This document shows positions 56,368 through 64,000 of a DNA stretch of 64,000 nt, piece by piece. The notes beneath the pieces were generated by a model. It ran no database searches. It was not told the origin of the DNA and worked only from the letters and a program-made list of their open reading frames with translations. The position numbers were made by a program, and so were the translations under genes. The stretch's first letter is position 1. Each line of letters starts with the position of its first letter. The stretch comes from an uncultured Anaeroplasma sp. (GTDB taxonomy: Bacteria; Bacillota_I; Bacilli_A; Acholeplasmatales; Anaeroplasmataceae): contig CAKQBG010000002.1 of the NCBI GenBank assembly GCA_934216145.1, forward strand, positions 1-64,000, written 5' to 3'.

Positions 56368-57958
56368 TGAAGTTAAGCTTGCTGTATATTGTAGATTATC
56401 AGTAGATGATAAAAATAGTTCTTTAGATTCAATTTCAATACAAAATCAAAAAGAGCTTTTAACTAAATATGCAAAAGAAAAAGAATGGAAAATAATAAAT
56501 TATTATATTGATGATGGTTATAGTGGTACCAATTTCAATAGACCAGCCTTTAAATCAATGATATTTGATATTGAAAATAAAAAAATAAATACAATAATAA
56601 CAAAAGATTTATCTAGATTAGGAAGAGATTATTTAAAAGTTGGATATTATATTGATAAATATTTCAAAGATAAAGATATTAGATATATATCATTATCTGA
56701 TAATATTGATACACAAATTAGTGATGATGATTTCTTACCATTTAAAAATATAATTAATGAAATGTATGCTAAAGATATATCAAAAAAAATAAGATTTACA
56801 ATTAATAACCAAATGAAAACTGGAAAATCAATTAAAACTGCAGTCCCATTATATGGCTACAAATATGATCAAAATTCAAATAGAATACCAGATTCAAATA
56901 CATCATCTGTAGTAAAGCTTATATTTGAATTATTTTTAAATGGTAATAGTTATTCTTCTATCGCAAGAATACTCAAAGAAAAGAAAATATTAACTCCTAA
57001 ATATTATAATTATGAAACTTATAAATATGGATCAAATAAAATAGAAAATAATGAAGATTGTTATTCATGGAATAGAGATACAATAAGAAAATTACTCTTA
57101 AATGATGAATATTTAGGTATATATAGAAGAGGTAAATCATCAATTATGTTTAAATCTAAAAAGATAAATCATGTAGCAATGAATGAACAATATATATTTT
57201 ATGATAAATATGAACCATTAATAGATAAAATAACATTTGAAAATGCTCAAATAAGAGCTAATATTATGAAAAATTATAAAAATAATAATAAAAATTATTA
57301 TTCTGGATTAGTATATTGTGGAAAATGTGGAAATGTACTTAGGTATAAAAAAGATAAAAGAGTAAATAAAGATGATTATATTCGTCTAACATGTAGAAAT
57401 AGTAATTGTGATTTAGAAACCACAATTACTTTTCTAGATTTAGATAAAAAAATCAAAAGAGAATTAATAAAATTAAAAAAAATAATAGTAAATAATAAAG
57501 AAGAATTTATAAATGAAGTTACATCTCAAAAAGAATTAATTATTGATAATTCAATAATTGATGAAAGAATTATAAAAGAAGATCTAAATAAAATAGAATT
57601 ATATATTAAGAAGGCTTATGAACAAAATGTTGATGGCATTTTAGAGGATTCTATTTATAAAATAATGATAGAAAAATATACTAAAGAAAGAGATAAATTA
57701 CTTGATAAATATAAAATAATTAATTTGAAAATTAATCATTATAAAATTAATAAAATGAATTTATATAATGATTGTATTAATTTTATAAATGAAATAAATA
57801 ATATAAAAAATACAAGTAAAATAAAAGATATTAATTTAAATTCAATAATAAATAAAATATATATTTATCCTGATTTTAAAAAGAAAAATAATAAAAAAAT
57901 TATAATAAATTATAAAAATATAGATTTTATAATAAAAGAAATGATAAATAAAATGTAA
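56351..57958 (+). CDS. Large serine recombinase
   Basis: The 535-residue site-specific recombinase has a resolvase domain with the catalytic Ser in YCRLSVDD (Ser16 region) and KDLSRLGRDYLK, a recombinase domain (about 160-260), a zinc ribbon (CGKCGNVL then CRNSNC, about 325-358), and a Lys-rich coiled coil plus C-terminal tail. Such enzymes excise and integrate mobile elements of the Tn4451/TnpX type. GGAG (56339-56342) precedes ATG 56351. Codon use is extremely AT-rich. No attachment site could be defined by eye. Confidence 0.9.
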   Translation: MKLQDNEVKLAVYCRLSVDDKNSSLDSISIQNQKELLTKYAKEKEWKIINYYIDDGYSGTNFNRPAFKSMIFDIENKKINTIITKDLSRLGRDYLKVGYYIDKYFKDKDIRYISLSDNIDTQISDDDFLPFKNIINEMYAKDISKKIRFTINNQMKTGKSIKTAVPLYGYKYDQNSNRIPDSNTSSVVKLIFELFLNGNSYSSIARILKEKKILTPKYYNYETYKYGSNKIENNEDCYSWNRDTIRKLLLNDEYLGIYRRGKSSIMFKSKKINHVAMNEQYIFYDKYEPLIDKITFENAQIRANIMKNYKNNNKNYYSGLVYCGKCGNVLRYKKDKRVNKDDYIRLTCRNSNCDLETTITFLDLDKKIKRELIKLKKIIVNNKEEFINEVTSQKELIIDNSIIDERIIKEDLNKIELYIKKAYEQNVDGILEDSIYKIMIEKYTKERDKLLDKYKIINLKINHYKINKMNLYNDCINFINEINNIKNTSKIKDINLNSIINKIYIYPDFKKKNNKKIIINYKNIDFIIKEMINKM

Positions 57959-57973
57959 TTAATAATTACAAAA

Positions 57974-58041
57974 AATAATTAATTCTATTAACTTGACTAA
58001 TGAAATAAATTATCATATAATTACAATTGAAATTAATTATT
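57974..58041 (+). promoter_or_regulatory. Promoter and candidate operator of the HTH-Ugd gene
   Basis: A near-consensus sigma-A promoter, TTGACT (57993-57998), 17-base spacer, TATAAT (58016-58021). It is flanked by a perfect 11-bp inverted repeat, AATAATTAATT (57974-57984) and AATTAATTATT (58031-58041). A further palindrome GTAATTAATAATTAC lies at 57956-57970. The repeat is A/T only and could arise by chance, but its position around the promoter of a gene with its own DNA-binding domain suggests autoregulation. Confidence 0.6.
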
Positions 58042-58057
58042 GCATACGGAGGCATAT

Positions 58058-59530
58058 ATGTTTAATTTGAAGTTATTATCTAAAGATGTATTAGAAAAAA
58101 GAAAAAGTATAAAAATGTCACAAACTGAATTAGCTGAGCTTACAGGAATTAATAGAGTACTTATTGGAAAACTAGAAAAAGGAGAGTTTACTCCCTCATT
58201 AGAACAATTTGAAAAATTAATAAATGTACTCAATTTAAATGTGGATGACTATTTCAAAAGAAAACAGCCTGAATTTAAAATCCATTCTGATCCTATTAAT
58301 ATAGCAGTTGCGGGAACTGGATATGTTGGATTATCTTTAGCAGTATTATTAGCTCAACATAATCATGTCATAGCAGTTGATGTAATACCTGAAAAGGTTG
58401 AAAAAATAAATAATAGAATTTCACCTATTCAGGATGAATATATTGAAAAATATTTAAAGGAAAAGGATTTAGATTTAGTTGCGACAACTGATGGAAAAAA
58501 AGCATACCAAAATGCTGAAATTGTCATTATTGCAGCACCTACTAATTATGATCCAAAGAAGAATTTCTTTGACACAAAATATGTTGAACAGGTAATAGAA
58601 TTAGTATTGAGTGTAAATCCCAATGCGATAATGGTAATCAAATCTACTATCCCTGTAGGATATACAGAATCAGTTAGAAAGAAATATAATACAAAAAATA
58701 TTATATTCTCTCCTGAATTCTTAAGAGAATCAAAAGCTTTATATGATAATTTATATCCATCTCGAATTATTGTTGGATGTAAAAAAGAAGATACAACTCA
58801 ATTTGAATATGCAAAAAAATTTGCTGAATTATTACAAGAAGGAGCAATAAAAGAAAATATAGATACATTATTTATGGCTCCTACTGAAGCAGAAGCAGTA
58901 AAACTTTTTGCGAATACATATTTAGCACTTAGAGTTGCATATTTTAATGAATTAGATACTTATGCAGAATCAAAAGGATTAGAAACTAAACCAATAATTG
59001 ATGGAGTATGCTTAGACCCTAGAATTGGTACTCACTACAATAACCCTTCATTTGGTTATGGTGGATATTGTTTGCCTAAGGATACAAAGCAATTAAAGGC
59101 AAATTTCTTAGATGTACCTGAAAATTTAATTTCAGCAATTGTTGAATCAAATAGAACAAGAAAGGATTTCATAGCTGAAGAAATATTAAGAAAAGCTGGA
59201 TTCTATGGAGAAGATGATTCAGTTGGTGATGGTGGTATACCTGGAAAATCTGTTACAATTGGTATATATAGATTAACAATGAAGTCTAATAGTGATAATT
59301 TCCGTCAATCATCTATTCAGGGTGTAATGAAGAGAATGAGAGCCAAAGGAGCTAAAATCGTTATATATGAACCAACACTTGCTGATAATTACTTCTTTGA
59401 AAATGAAGTAATTCATGATCTAGATAAATTTAAAGCTATGTGCAATGTAATAGTAGCTAATAGATATGATAATTGCCTTGATGATGTAAGTGATAAGGTA
59501 TACACAAGGGATTTATTTAGAAGAGATTAA
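58058..59530 (+). CDS. ugd: XRE-type HTH fused to UDP-glucose 6-dehydrogenase
   Basis: The 490-residue protein has an XRE/Cro-type HTH domain at about residues 9-66 ([28 protein letters not shown] region) and, after a short linker, a full UDP-glucose dehydrogenase very similar to streptococcal HasB: NAD motif GTGYVGLS (86-93), [26 protein letters not shown], and the catalytic Cys338 in [11 protein letters not shown]. The enzyme makes UDP-glucuronate. I start it at ATG 58058 with CGGAGG (58047-58052). The N-terminal domain is not part of ordinary Ugd (about 400 residues). Confidence 0.92.
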   Translation: MFNLKLLSKDVLEKRKSIKMSQTELAELTGINRVLIGKLEKGEFTPSLEQFEKLINVLNLNVDDYFKRKQPEFKIHSDPINIAVAGTGYVGLSLAVLLAQHNHVIAVDVIPEKVEKINNRISPIQDEYIEKYLKEKDLDLVATTDGKKAYQNAEIVIIAAPTNYDPKKNFFDTKYVEQVIELVLSVNPNAIMVIKSTIPVGYTESVRKKYNTKNIIFSPEFLRESKALYDNLYPSRIIVGCKKEDTTQFEYAKKFAELLQEGAIKENIDTLFMAPTEAEAVKLFANTYLALRVAYFNELDTYAESKGLETKPIIDGVCLDPRIGTHYNNPSFGYGGYCLPKDTKQLKANFLDVPENLISAIVESNRTRKDFIAEEILRKAGFYGEDDSVGDGGIPGKSVTIGIYRLTMKSNSDNFRQSSIQGVMKRMRAKGAKIVIYEPTLADNYFFENEVIHDLDKFKAMCNVIVANRYDNCLDDVSDKVYTRDLFRRD

Positions 59531-59667
59531 ATAAAAAATGTAAAATTAATTTAAATAATATTTCTTCATAATTATAATTTATTTTGAATATTAATAAATT
59601 TATTCTATTTAATAAATATAATAAAGAGTACATGGATAAGAAAACATAAATAAGACATGCAATGCTC

Positions 59668-59696
59668 TTACATTTAATATATTAATATGATACAAT
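59668..59696 (+). promoter_or_regulatory. Sigma-A promoter of the AAA-ATPase-like gene
   Basis: TTACAT (59668-59673), 17-base spacer ending in TGA, TACAAT (59691-59696). Confidence 0.7.
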
Positions 59697-59721
59697 AATA
59701 ATAAAAGGAGCGTTGATATTT

Positions 59722-61293
59722 ATGTCTTTATATTTAAATAAAAATAATGATTTGTTTTATGATTATATAAATGCAGATATATATATTGATAAAACAATGC
59801 TAATAAGTAGTTGTAATAAATTAATAAGAAAACCGAATAAATTTATGTGTGTTACTCGTCCTCGTCGTTTTGGAAAGACAATGACCTTATCAATGCTTAA
59901 TGCTTATTACTCTAAGGGCTGTGATTCTACGTATATATTTGATAAATTGAATATATCTAAAGGTAATTCCTATTTAGAACATTTAAATAAGCATAATGTT
60001 TTTTTGATTGATATGGCAAATTTATATACTAGTATTAAAGATAAAAATACATTTGTTGAAAGAATCAAATTTAACATTTTAAGAGATTTAAAAGAATTTT
60101 ATTCTAATTTTGATTTTGCCGATTTGACTTTAGATGAAGCAATTGTAAAAATTAATTCTGAGCTCAATGAAAGATTTATCTTTTTAATAGATGAGTGGGA
60201 TGTTATATTTAGAGAACAAGAATATAATACTAAATTATGTGATGAATACATTGAATTATTAAGAAATTTGTTTAAATCTAGTAATGTATCCGCTTGTATT
60301 GATTTAGTCTATATGACAGGAATACTTCCAATAAGAAGATATTCTACTCAATCAACATTAAATATGTTTACTGAATATAATATGTTAGATTCATTTCCAA
60401 TTGAATCATATGTAGGATTTACAGAAGAAGAAGTAATTGGATTATGTAATAAATATAATAGAGATTTTAATGAAATAAAGAAATGGTATAATGGTTATAA
60501 TTTAAATGGTATAGCTTTATATAATCCTAGGTCAGTTGTTGAGGCTATAATAAGAGGTAAATGTGGAGATTACTGGACTAAAACAGCTGCAATTGAGGCA
60601 GTTACAAATTATATGAATTATGATCATGGTGAATTAAAAGATATTATATGTAAAATGATACTAGGTGAAAAGGTTAATGTTAATGTTAGAAAATTTGGAA
60701 ATGATTTAACAAAGGTTAATTCGGCTGATTCAGCCCTAACTGTATTAATTCATTTAGGATATTTAGCATATGATGAGGATTTAGAATCTTGTTATATTCC
60801 TAATTATGAAATAAGACAAGAGTTTGTGAATGCTTTAGAGGATTTAGATTGGAAAGAAATATATAATCCAATAAACAACTCTAAACGATTATATGAAGAA
60901 ACATTAAAAGGAAATGTTTCATATATAAATAAAATATTAGATCAAAATCATAAAGATTTAGCAGGTCCATTTAATAAAAATAAAGAAGATATATTAGGAA
61001 TTATAGTAGAAATATCATATTATGATATGAAAAAATATTATAATGTTAAAAAAGAGGATACATCTATATTAGGTAGATCTGATATAACATTTATCCCATA
61101 TGATAATAATCATATACCATTTATAGTTGAGCTTAAGGTAAATAAGACTCCAGATAGCGCAATAGAACAAATAAAAAATAATAAATATATAAATACACTC
61201 GGTGATTATCATGGCAAGGTATTATTACTAGGAATTTCATATGATGAAAAGACATTAAAGCATGATTCAAAAGTTGAAATAATTGAAATATAA
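59722..61293 (+). CDS. AAA-ATPase-like / DUF1703 PD-(D/E)XK family protein
   Basis: The 523-residue protein begins with LYLNKNNDLFYDYINADIYI and CVTRPRRFGKTMTLSML (Walker A-like), has a Walker B-like IFLIDEWDVI, and ends with the nuclease-fold part (IVEISYYDMKK; FIVELKVNK). This AAA-ATPase_like plus DUF1703 pair is common and often multi-copy in gut Firmicutes and Bacteroidetes; its function is unknown. I choose ATG 59722; TTG 59713 is too close to AAGGAG. Confidence 0.88.
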   Translation: MSLYLNKNNDLFYDYINADIYIDKTMLISSCNKLIRKPNKFMCVTRPRRFGKTMTLSMLNAYYSKGCDSTYIFDKLNISKGNSYLEHLNKHNVFLIDMANLYTSIKDKNTFVERIKFNILRDLKEFYSNFDFADLTLDEAIVKINSELNERFIFLIDEWDVIFREQEYNTKLCDEYIELLRNLFKSSNVSACIDLVYMTGILPIRRYSTQSTLNMFTEYNMLDSFPIESYVGFTEEEVIGLCNKYNRDFNEIKKWYNGYNLNGIALYNPRSVVEAIIRGKCGDYWTKTAAIEAVTNYMNYDHGELKDIICKMILGEKVNVNVRKFGNDLTKVNSADSALTVLIHLGYLAYDEDLESCYIPNYEIRQEFVNALEDLDWKEIYNPINNSKRLYEETLKGNVSYINKILDQNHKDLAGPFNKNKEDILGIIVEISYYDMKKYYNVKKEDTSILGRSDITFIPYDNNHIPFIVELKVNKTPDSAIEQIKNNKYINTLGDYHGKVLLLGISYDEKTLKHDSKVEIIEI

Positions 61294-61300
61294 TCGATTT

Positions 61301-61326
61301 GGGGGTGACTTAGAGTTACTCCCTTT
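61301..61326 (+). terminator. Possible terminator after the AAA-ATPase-like gene
   Basis: GGGGGTGAC (61301-61309) pairs with GTTACTCCC (61315-61323), with two G-T pairs, followed by TTTC. The T run is short. Confidence 0.5.
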
Positions 61327-61428
61327 CAATTATATATTAAGAAAGAAACTATAATAATGAATTTTTATTAAACTTGGTAAAGAATGTTAGACATTTAAAT
61401 TCTAAAAATATTATTATTGAGGTGCAAT

Positions 61429-62202
61429 ATGAAATGTAAAAAATGTAATAAAGAAGCTATTATTAGGATAGGAAATAATTATTATTGTAATAATTGCTTT
61501 AATAAATTATATAGGGAAGACAATATAGAATTACCACTAATTTTATCAATAAATGGTAAAAAATATGAAATAAATTATATAAATTTGATAACTATTATAA
61601 TGTTTACTGCAACATCAACAAATGGCTGTGAGATTGAAATGGGATTTGATCCTGAAAGGGATATTGAAGAATGCTTAGATGAATTTATTGAATATGTAGA
61701 GGATGTTGTTTCTAACCCTTTATTAAAAGATAATTCACTTGAAGAATATGGAACAATTCGTATTAATTATGAAGGATTTCAAATAGATAATAAAGAATTA
61801 ACTCCGGATGAATTTCATGAATTATTATTATCTTATGAGGGTTGGAATTTAGATTATTGTATTAATGACTCATCATATGGCTTAATGAGAAAAAATGAAG
61901 GACTTGCTAGAATAAAGCTTACTTATGATTCATTATTAGATGAATATAAATATATGATGGATTTGATTGCTTCAAATAAATTTATATCTTATGAAAATGA
62001 AAAATTATTCTTATATATATTTCATAATTTTATGGATAAACTTAAAGCCTTTTATTATATTGAAATAAGAGAATGTTCAAAATTAATAGATTATATTATT
62101 AATAATTTAAGGGAGTATAAGAATGAATGCGATTCTGATATTTTAAGCAATATAATTGATGAATTGAAAAAAACTTTTTTCTCATATCAATTATTTATAT
62201 AA
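61429..62202 (+). CDS. Zinc-ribbon protein of unknown function
   Basis: The 257-residue protein starts with two CxxC pairs (MKCKKCNKEA and YYCNNCF) that form a zinc ribbon, followed by a soluble domain (LSINGKKYEINYINLI; CEIEMGFDPERD; FQIDNKELTPDEFHELL) I do not recognise. ATG 61429 has GAGGTG at 61419-61424. It stands alone between two AT-rich gaps. Confidence 0.75.
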   Translation: MKCKKCNKEAIIRIGNNYYCNNCFNKLYREDNIELPLILSINGKKYEINYINLITIIMFTATSTNGCEIEMGFDPERDIEECLDEFIEYVEDVVSNPLLKDNSLEEYGTIRINYEGFQIDNKELTPDEFHELLLSYEGWNLDYCINDSSYGLMRKNEGLARIKLTYDSLLDEYKYMMDLIASNKFISYENEKLFLYIFHNFMDKLKAFYYIEIRECSKLIDYIINNLREYKNECDSDILSNIIDELKKTFFSYQLFI

Positions 62203-62375
62203 GCTTTAGGATGATTTGAAATTTTATTGCAACCTTTTTTATTATAAATAATATTATGGTAACAATAATTTCCTATTAAAAAATAGAGAATAATTACAAT
62301 ATTTATAAAAATGTAAATAAAAAATTATAAATAGCATATTTATTGTGATTTTTTGTATTAAAATATCTTATCTTG

Positions 62376-62384
62376 TGATATACT
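62376..62384 (+). promoter_or_regulatory. Extended -10 promoter of the pyrophosphorylase gene
   Basis: TGATATACT (62376-62384) has the TGn extension; the -35 is weak. AAGGAG and ATG 62409 follow. Confidence 0.5.
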
Positions 62385-62408
62385 TGTAACGGTAAGGAGT
62401 TATTAATT

Positions 62409-63626
62409 ATGAATTATAATGAAGCATATGAAAAATTAAAAAAAATCAATCAATTACATTTATTAAAATGGTATGATGAATTAGATGAAGAAGAAAAAAA
62501 GAAATTATTAAAAAATATAGAAGTTACAGATTTTTCTGTGTTAAATATGAATGAATCTAATAAAGCTCAAGAGAAGATTGAACCTTTAAAAACTTTAACA
62601 TTAGATGAAATAAAATTAGAATATGAAGAGGATAAGAAAATTGGACTTGAGCTATTAAGTAAAGGAAAGCTTGCTTGTATATTACTTGCTGGTGGAATGG
62701 GATCTCGTTTAGGTAGTGAAAATCCAAAGGGCATGTATAATATTGGCATTAACAAGGAGTTATCAATATTTGAATGTCAAATGAATACTCTTAAGAATGT
62801 TGTTAAGGAATGTGGTAAATATATATATTTATTTATTATGACATCTCCATTAAATGATACTTCTACAAGAAATTATTTTATTGAAAAGAATTATTTTGGA
62901 TATGATAAAAATTATATTAAATTCTTTATTCAAGATGAATTTCCTGTAACAGATATGAATGGTAAGATTTTATTAACTAATAAATATACAATTGCTTCTG
63001 CACCTAATGGTAATGGCGGTTGGTTTTTATCAATGAAAAATTGTGGATTAGTTGATTTCTGTAATGAAAAGGGTATTGAATATTTCAATGTTTATGCAGT
63101 TGATAATGTAGTTCAAAAAATGGCTGATCCTGTATTCTTAGGTGCTACAGTAAAAAGAAATGCTGATTGTGGTGCTAAGGTTGTTAGAAAGGTTGATGTT
63201 AATGAAAAGGTTGGTGTTATTTGTAAAGCAAATGGACACCCTTCTATTACTGAATATATTGAATTAACAGACGAATTAAGATATGCTAAAGATAGTAATG
63301 GTGAATATTTATATAATTTTGGAGTTATATTAAATTATTTATTTAAATTTGAAGCTTTAGTTAATACAGTAGGTAAATCATTCCCTGTTTATAGAGCTCA
63401 TAAGAAATATCCATATATGAATGATAATAAGGAATTTATTACTCCTAGTGAGCCTAATGCATATAAATATGAAACATTTGTGTTAGATATGATAAGATTA
63501 ATGAATTCTTGTTTATCATTTGAGGTTGATAGAACGAAGGAATTCGCTCCAGTTAAAAATCTTCATGGAGTAGATTCTGTTGATTCAGCAAGAGAATTAT
63601 TAAAGATTAATGGAATAGAATTATAA
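62409..63626 (+). CDS. Eukaryotic-type UDP-sugar pyrophosphorylase (UDPGP family)
   Basis: The 405-residue enzyme has an N-terminal helical part and the motif LLAGGMGSRLGSENPKGMY (about residues 93-111), where the PKG is diagnostic of the UDPGP family that includes UDP-GlcNAc/GalNAc pyrophosphorylase. FIQDEFPVTDMNGK and NVYAVDNVVQKMADP confirm it. It transfers UMP from UTP to a hexose-1-phosphate. The nucleotide loop and lack of the bacterial GalU LxGGxGTR form point to GlcNAc-1-P or a broad range. AAGGAG precedes ATG 62409. Confidence 0.9.
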   Translation: MNYNEAYEKLKKINQLHLLKWYDELDEEEKKKLLKNIEVTDFSVLNMNESNKAQEKIEPLKTLTLDEIKLEYEEDKKIGLELLSKGKLACILLAGGMGSRLGSENPKGMYNIGINKELSIFECQMNTLKNVVKECGKYIYLFIMTSPLNDTSTRNYFIEKNYFGYDKNYIKFFIQDEFPVTDMNGKILLTNKYTIASAPNGNGGWFLSMKNCGLVDFCNEKGIEYFNVYAVDNVVQKMADPVFLGATVKRNADCGAKVVRKVDVNEKVGVICKANGHPSITEYIELTDELRYAKDSNGEYLYNFGVILNYLFKFEALVNTVGKSFPVYRAHKKYPYMNDNKEFITPSEPNAYKYETFVLDMIRLMNSCLSFEVDRTKEFAPVKNLHGVDSVDSARELLKINGIEL

Positions 63627-63659
63627 TATATTATTTATTAGTAAAAGAGGAATAAATAA

Positions 63660-64000
63660 ATGATTAAAATTGGAATTTGTGGATATGGAAATTTAGGACG
63701 TGGTGTATTAGCTGCTATAAAAAATAATAAGGATATGGAACTTGTTAGAGTTTTTACAAGAAGAGATCCTAAAACTGTTAAAATTGATATTGAAGGTGAT
63801 TATGTTTCTTCTATGGATGATATTTTATCATATCAAGATAAAATTGACGTTATGATTTTATGTGGAGGTTCTAGATCTGATTTACCTATTCAAACACCAT
63901 ATTTAGCTAAATATTTTAATGTTGTTGATTCATTTGATACACATGCAAATATCCCTACACACTTTAAAAACGTTGATGTAAGTGCTAAAGAGGGAGGACA
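63660..64000 (+). CDS. ddh: meso-Diaminopimelate dehydrogenase, 5' part
   Basis: The first 113 residues are in the window. GICGYGNLGRGV is the NADPH motif; VFTRRDP, LCGGSRSDLPIQTP and VVDSFDTHANIP are typical of Ddh. The enzyme makes meso-diaminopimelate directly from tetrahydrodipicolinate for lysine and peptidoglycan. GAGGAA precedes ATG 63660. The gene runs off the window end. Confidence 0.9.
   Translation, partial: MIKIGICGYGNLGRGVLAAIKNNKDMELVRVFTRRDPKTVKIDIEGDYVSSMDDILSYQDKIDVMILCGGSRSDLPIQTPYLAKYFNVVDSFDTHANIPTHFKNVDVSAKEGG

Noticed and set aside
1-64000. tRNA genes and CRISPR arrays
   Set aside because: No cloverleaf-like stretch with a TTCRANTC arm and no regularly spaced direct repeats were seen in the intergenic regions.

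Overview
The window looks like a chromosome segment from an AT-rich, spore-forming member of the Bacilli, probably an uncultured gut lineage near Erysipelotrichales and the relatives of Mollicutes. The evidence is the very low GC, spoIIAA/spoIIAB/spoVACDE genes, a tRNA-Asp T-box in front of aspS, meso-diaminopimelate dehydrogenase, and Gram-positive ribosome binding sites. The standard genetic code is in use: TGA ends several tightly coupled genes (3696-3698, 7655-7657, 9221-9223). The lineage is an inference and cannot be fixed from this sequence alone.

Layout. (1) Positions 1-39 are the 3' end of a 5S rRNA, followed by a terminator. (2) 203-5287 holds a large two-TM protein paired with LemA, then an ABC ATPase and its permease. 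(3) 5423-8004 is a sporulation operon, spoIIAA-spoIIAB-spoVAC-spoVAD-spoVAE, in which the usual sigF between spoIIAB and spoVAC is missing and is replaced by a short gap with a sigma-G-like promoter. (4) 8410-15061 is a housekeeping operon behind an Asp-type T-box: GNAT acetyltransferase, an unknown gene, archaeal-type aspS, dCMP deaminase, a YlbL-like Lon-type protease, a small membrane protein, lspA, rluD and a VanZ-like protein. (5) 15525-16364 is an Rpn-family nuclease gene.

(6) 16619-51531 is a large surface-polysaccharide locus in three transcription blocks. Block A (16654-30466) carries a polymerase/ligase, glmS, a CapD-like dehydratase, an aminotransferase, a PglC-like initiating transferase, glycosyltransferases, a polymerase, a flippase and UDP-galactopyranose mutase. 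Block B (30807-36246) makes precursors: rmlA, rmlD, rmlB, glmM, rmlC and a left-handed beta-helix acyltransferase. Block C (36897-49457, then 50401-51531) starts after a promoter and a roughly 260-base leader. It holds a second initiating transferase, glycosyltransferases, a pyruvyltransferase, a radical SAM/SPASM protein, an acyltransferase, a second polymerase, a second flippase, a CysE-like acetyltransferase and an F420-dehydrogenase-beta-like protein. The window therefore has parts for two Wzx/Wzy-type pathways around one shared precursor block.

(7) 49612-57958 is a graveyard of mobile and decayed DNA: a broken Schlafen/AlbA-type gene, an IS21 element whose istA has a stop and whose istB has a frameshift, a truncated DDE integrase with an ATPase gene carrying an in-frame TGA, the tail of one large serine recombinase, and one intact serine recombinase. 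(8) 58058-64000 returns to nucleotide-sugar and cell-wall functions: a HasB-like UDP-glucose dehydrogenase fused to an N-terminal XRE-type DNA-binding domain, an AAA-ATPase-like/DUF1703 protein, a zinc-ribbon protein, a eukaryotic-type UDP-sugar pyrophosphorylase, and the start of meso-diaminopimelate dehydrogenase.

The most unusual items are the HTH-Ugd fusion whose promoter is flanked by a perfect 11-bp inverted repeat, the spoIIA operon without sigF, the possible split replacement of GlmU, and the long leader before block C.
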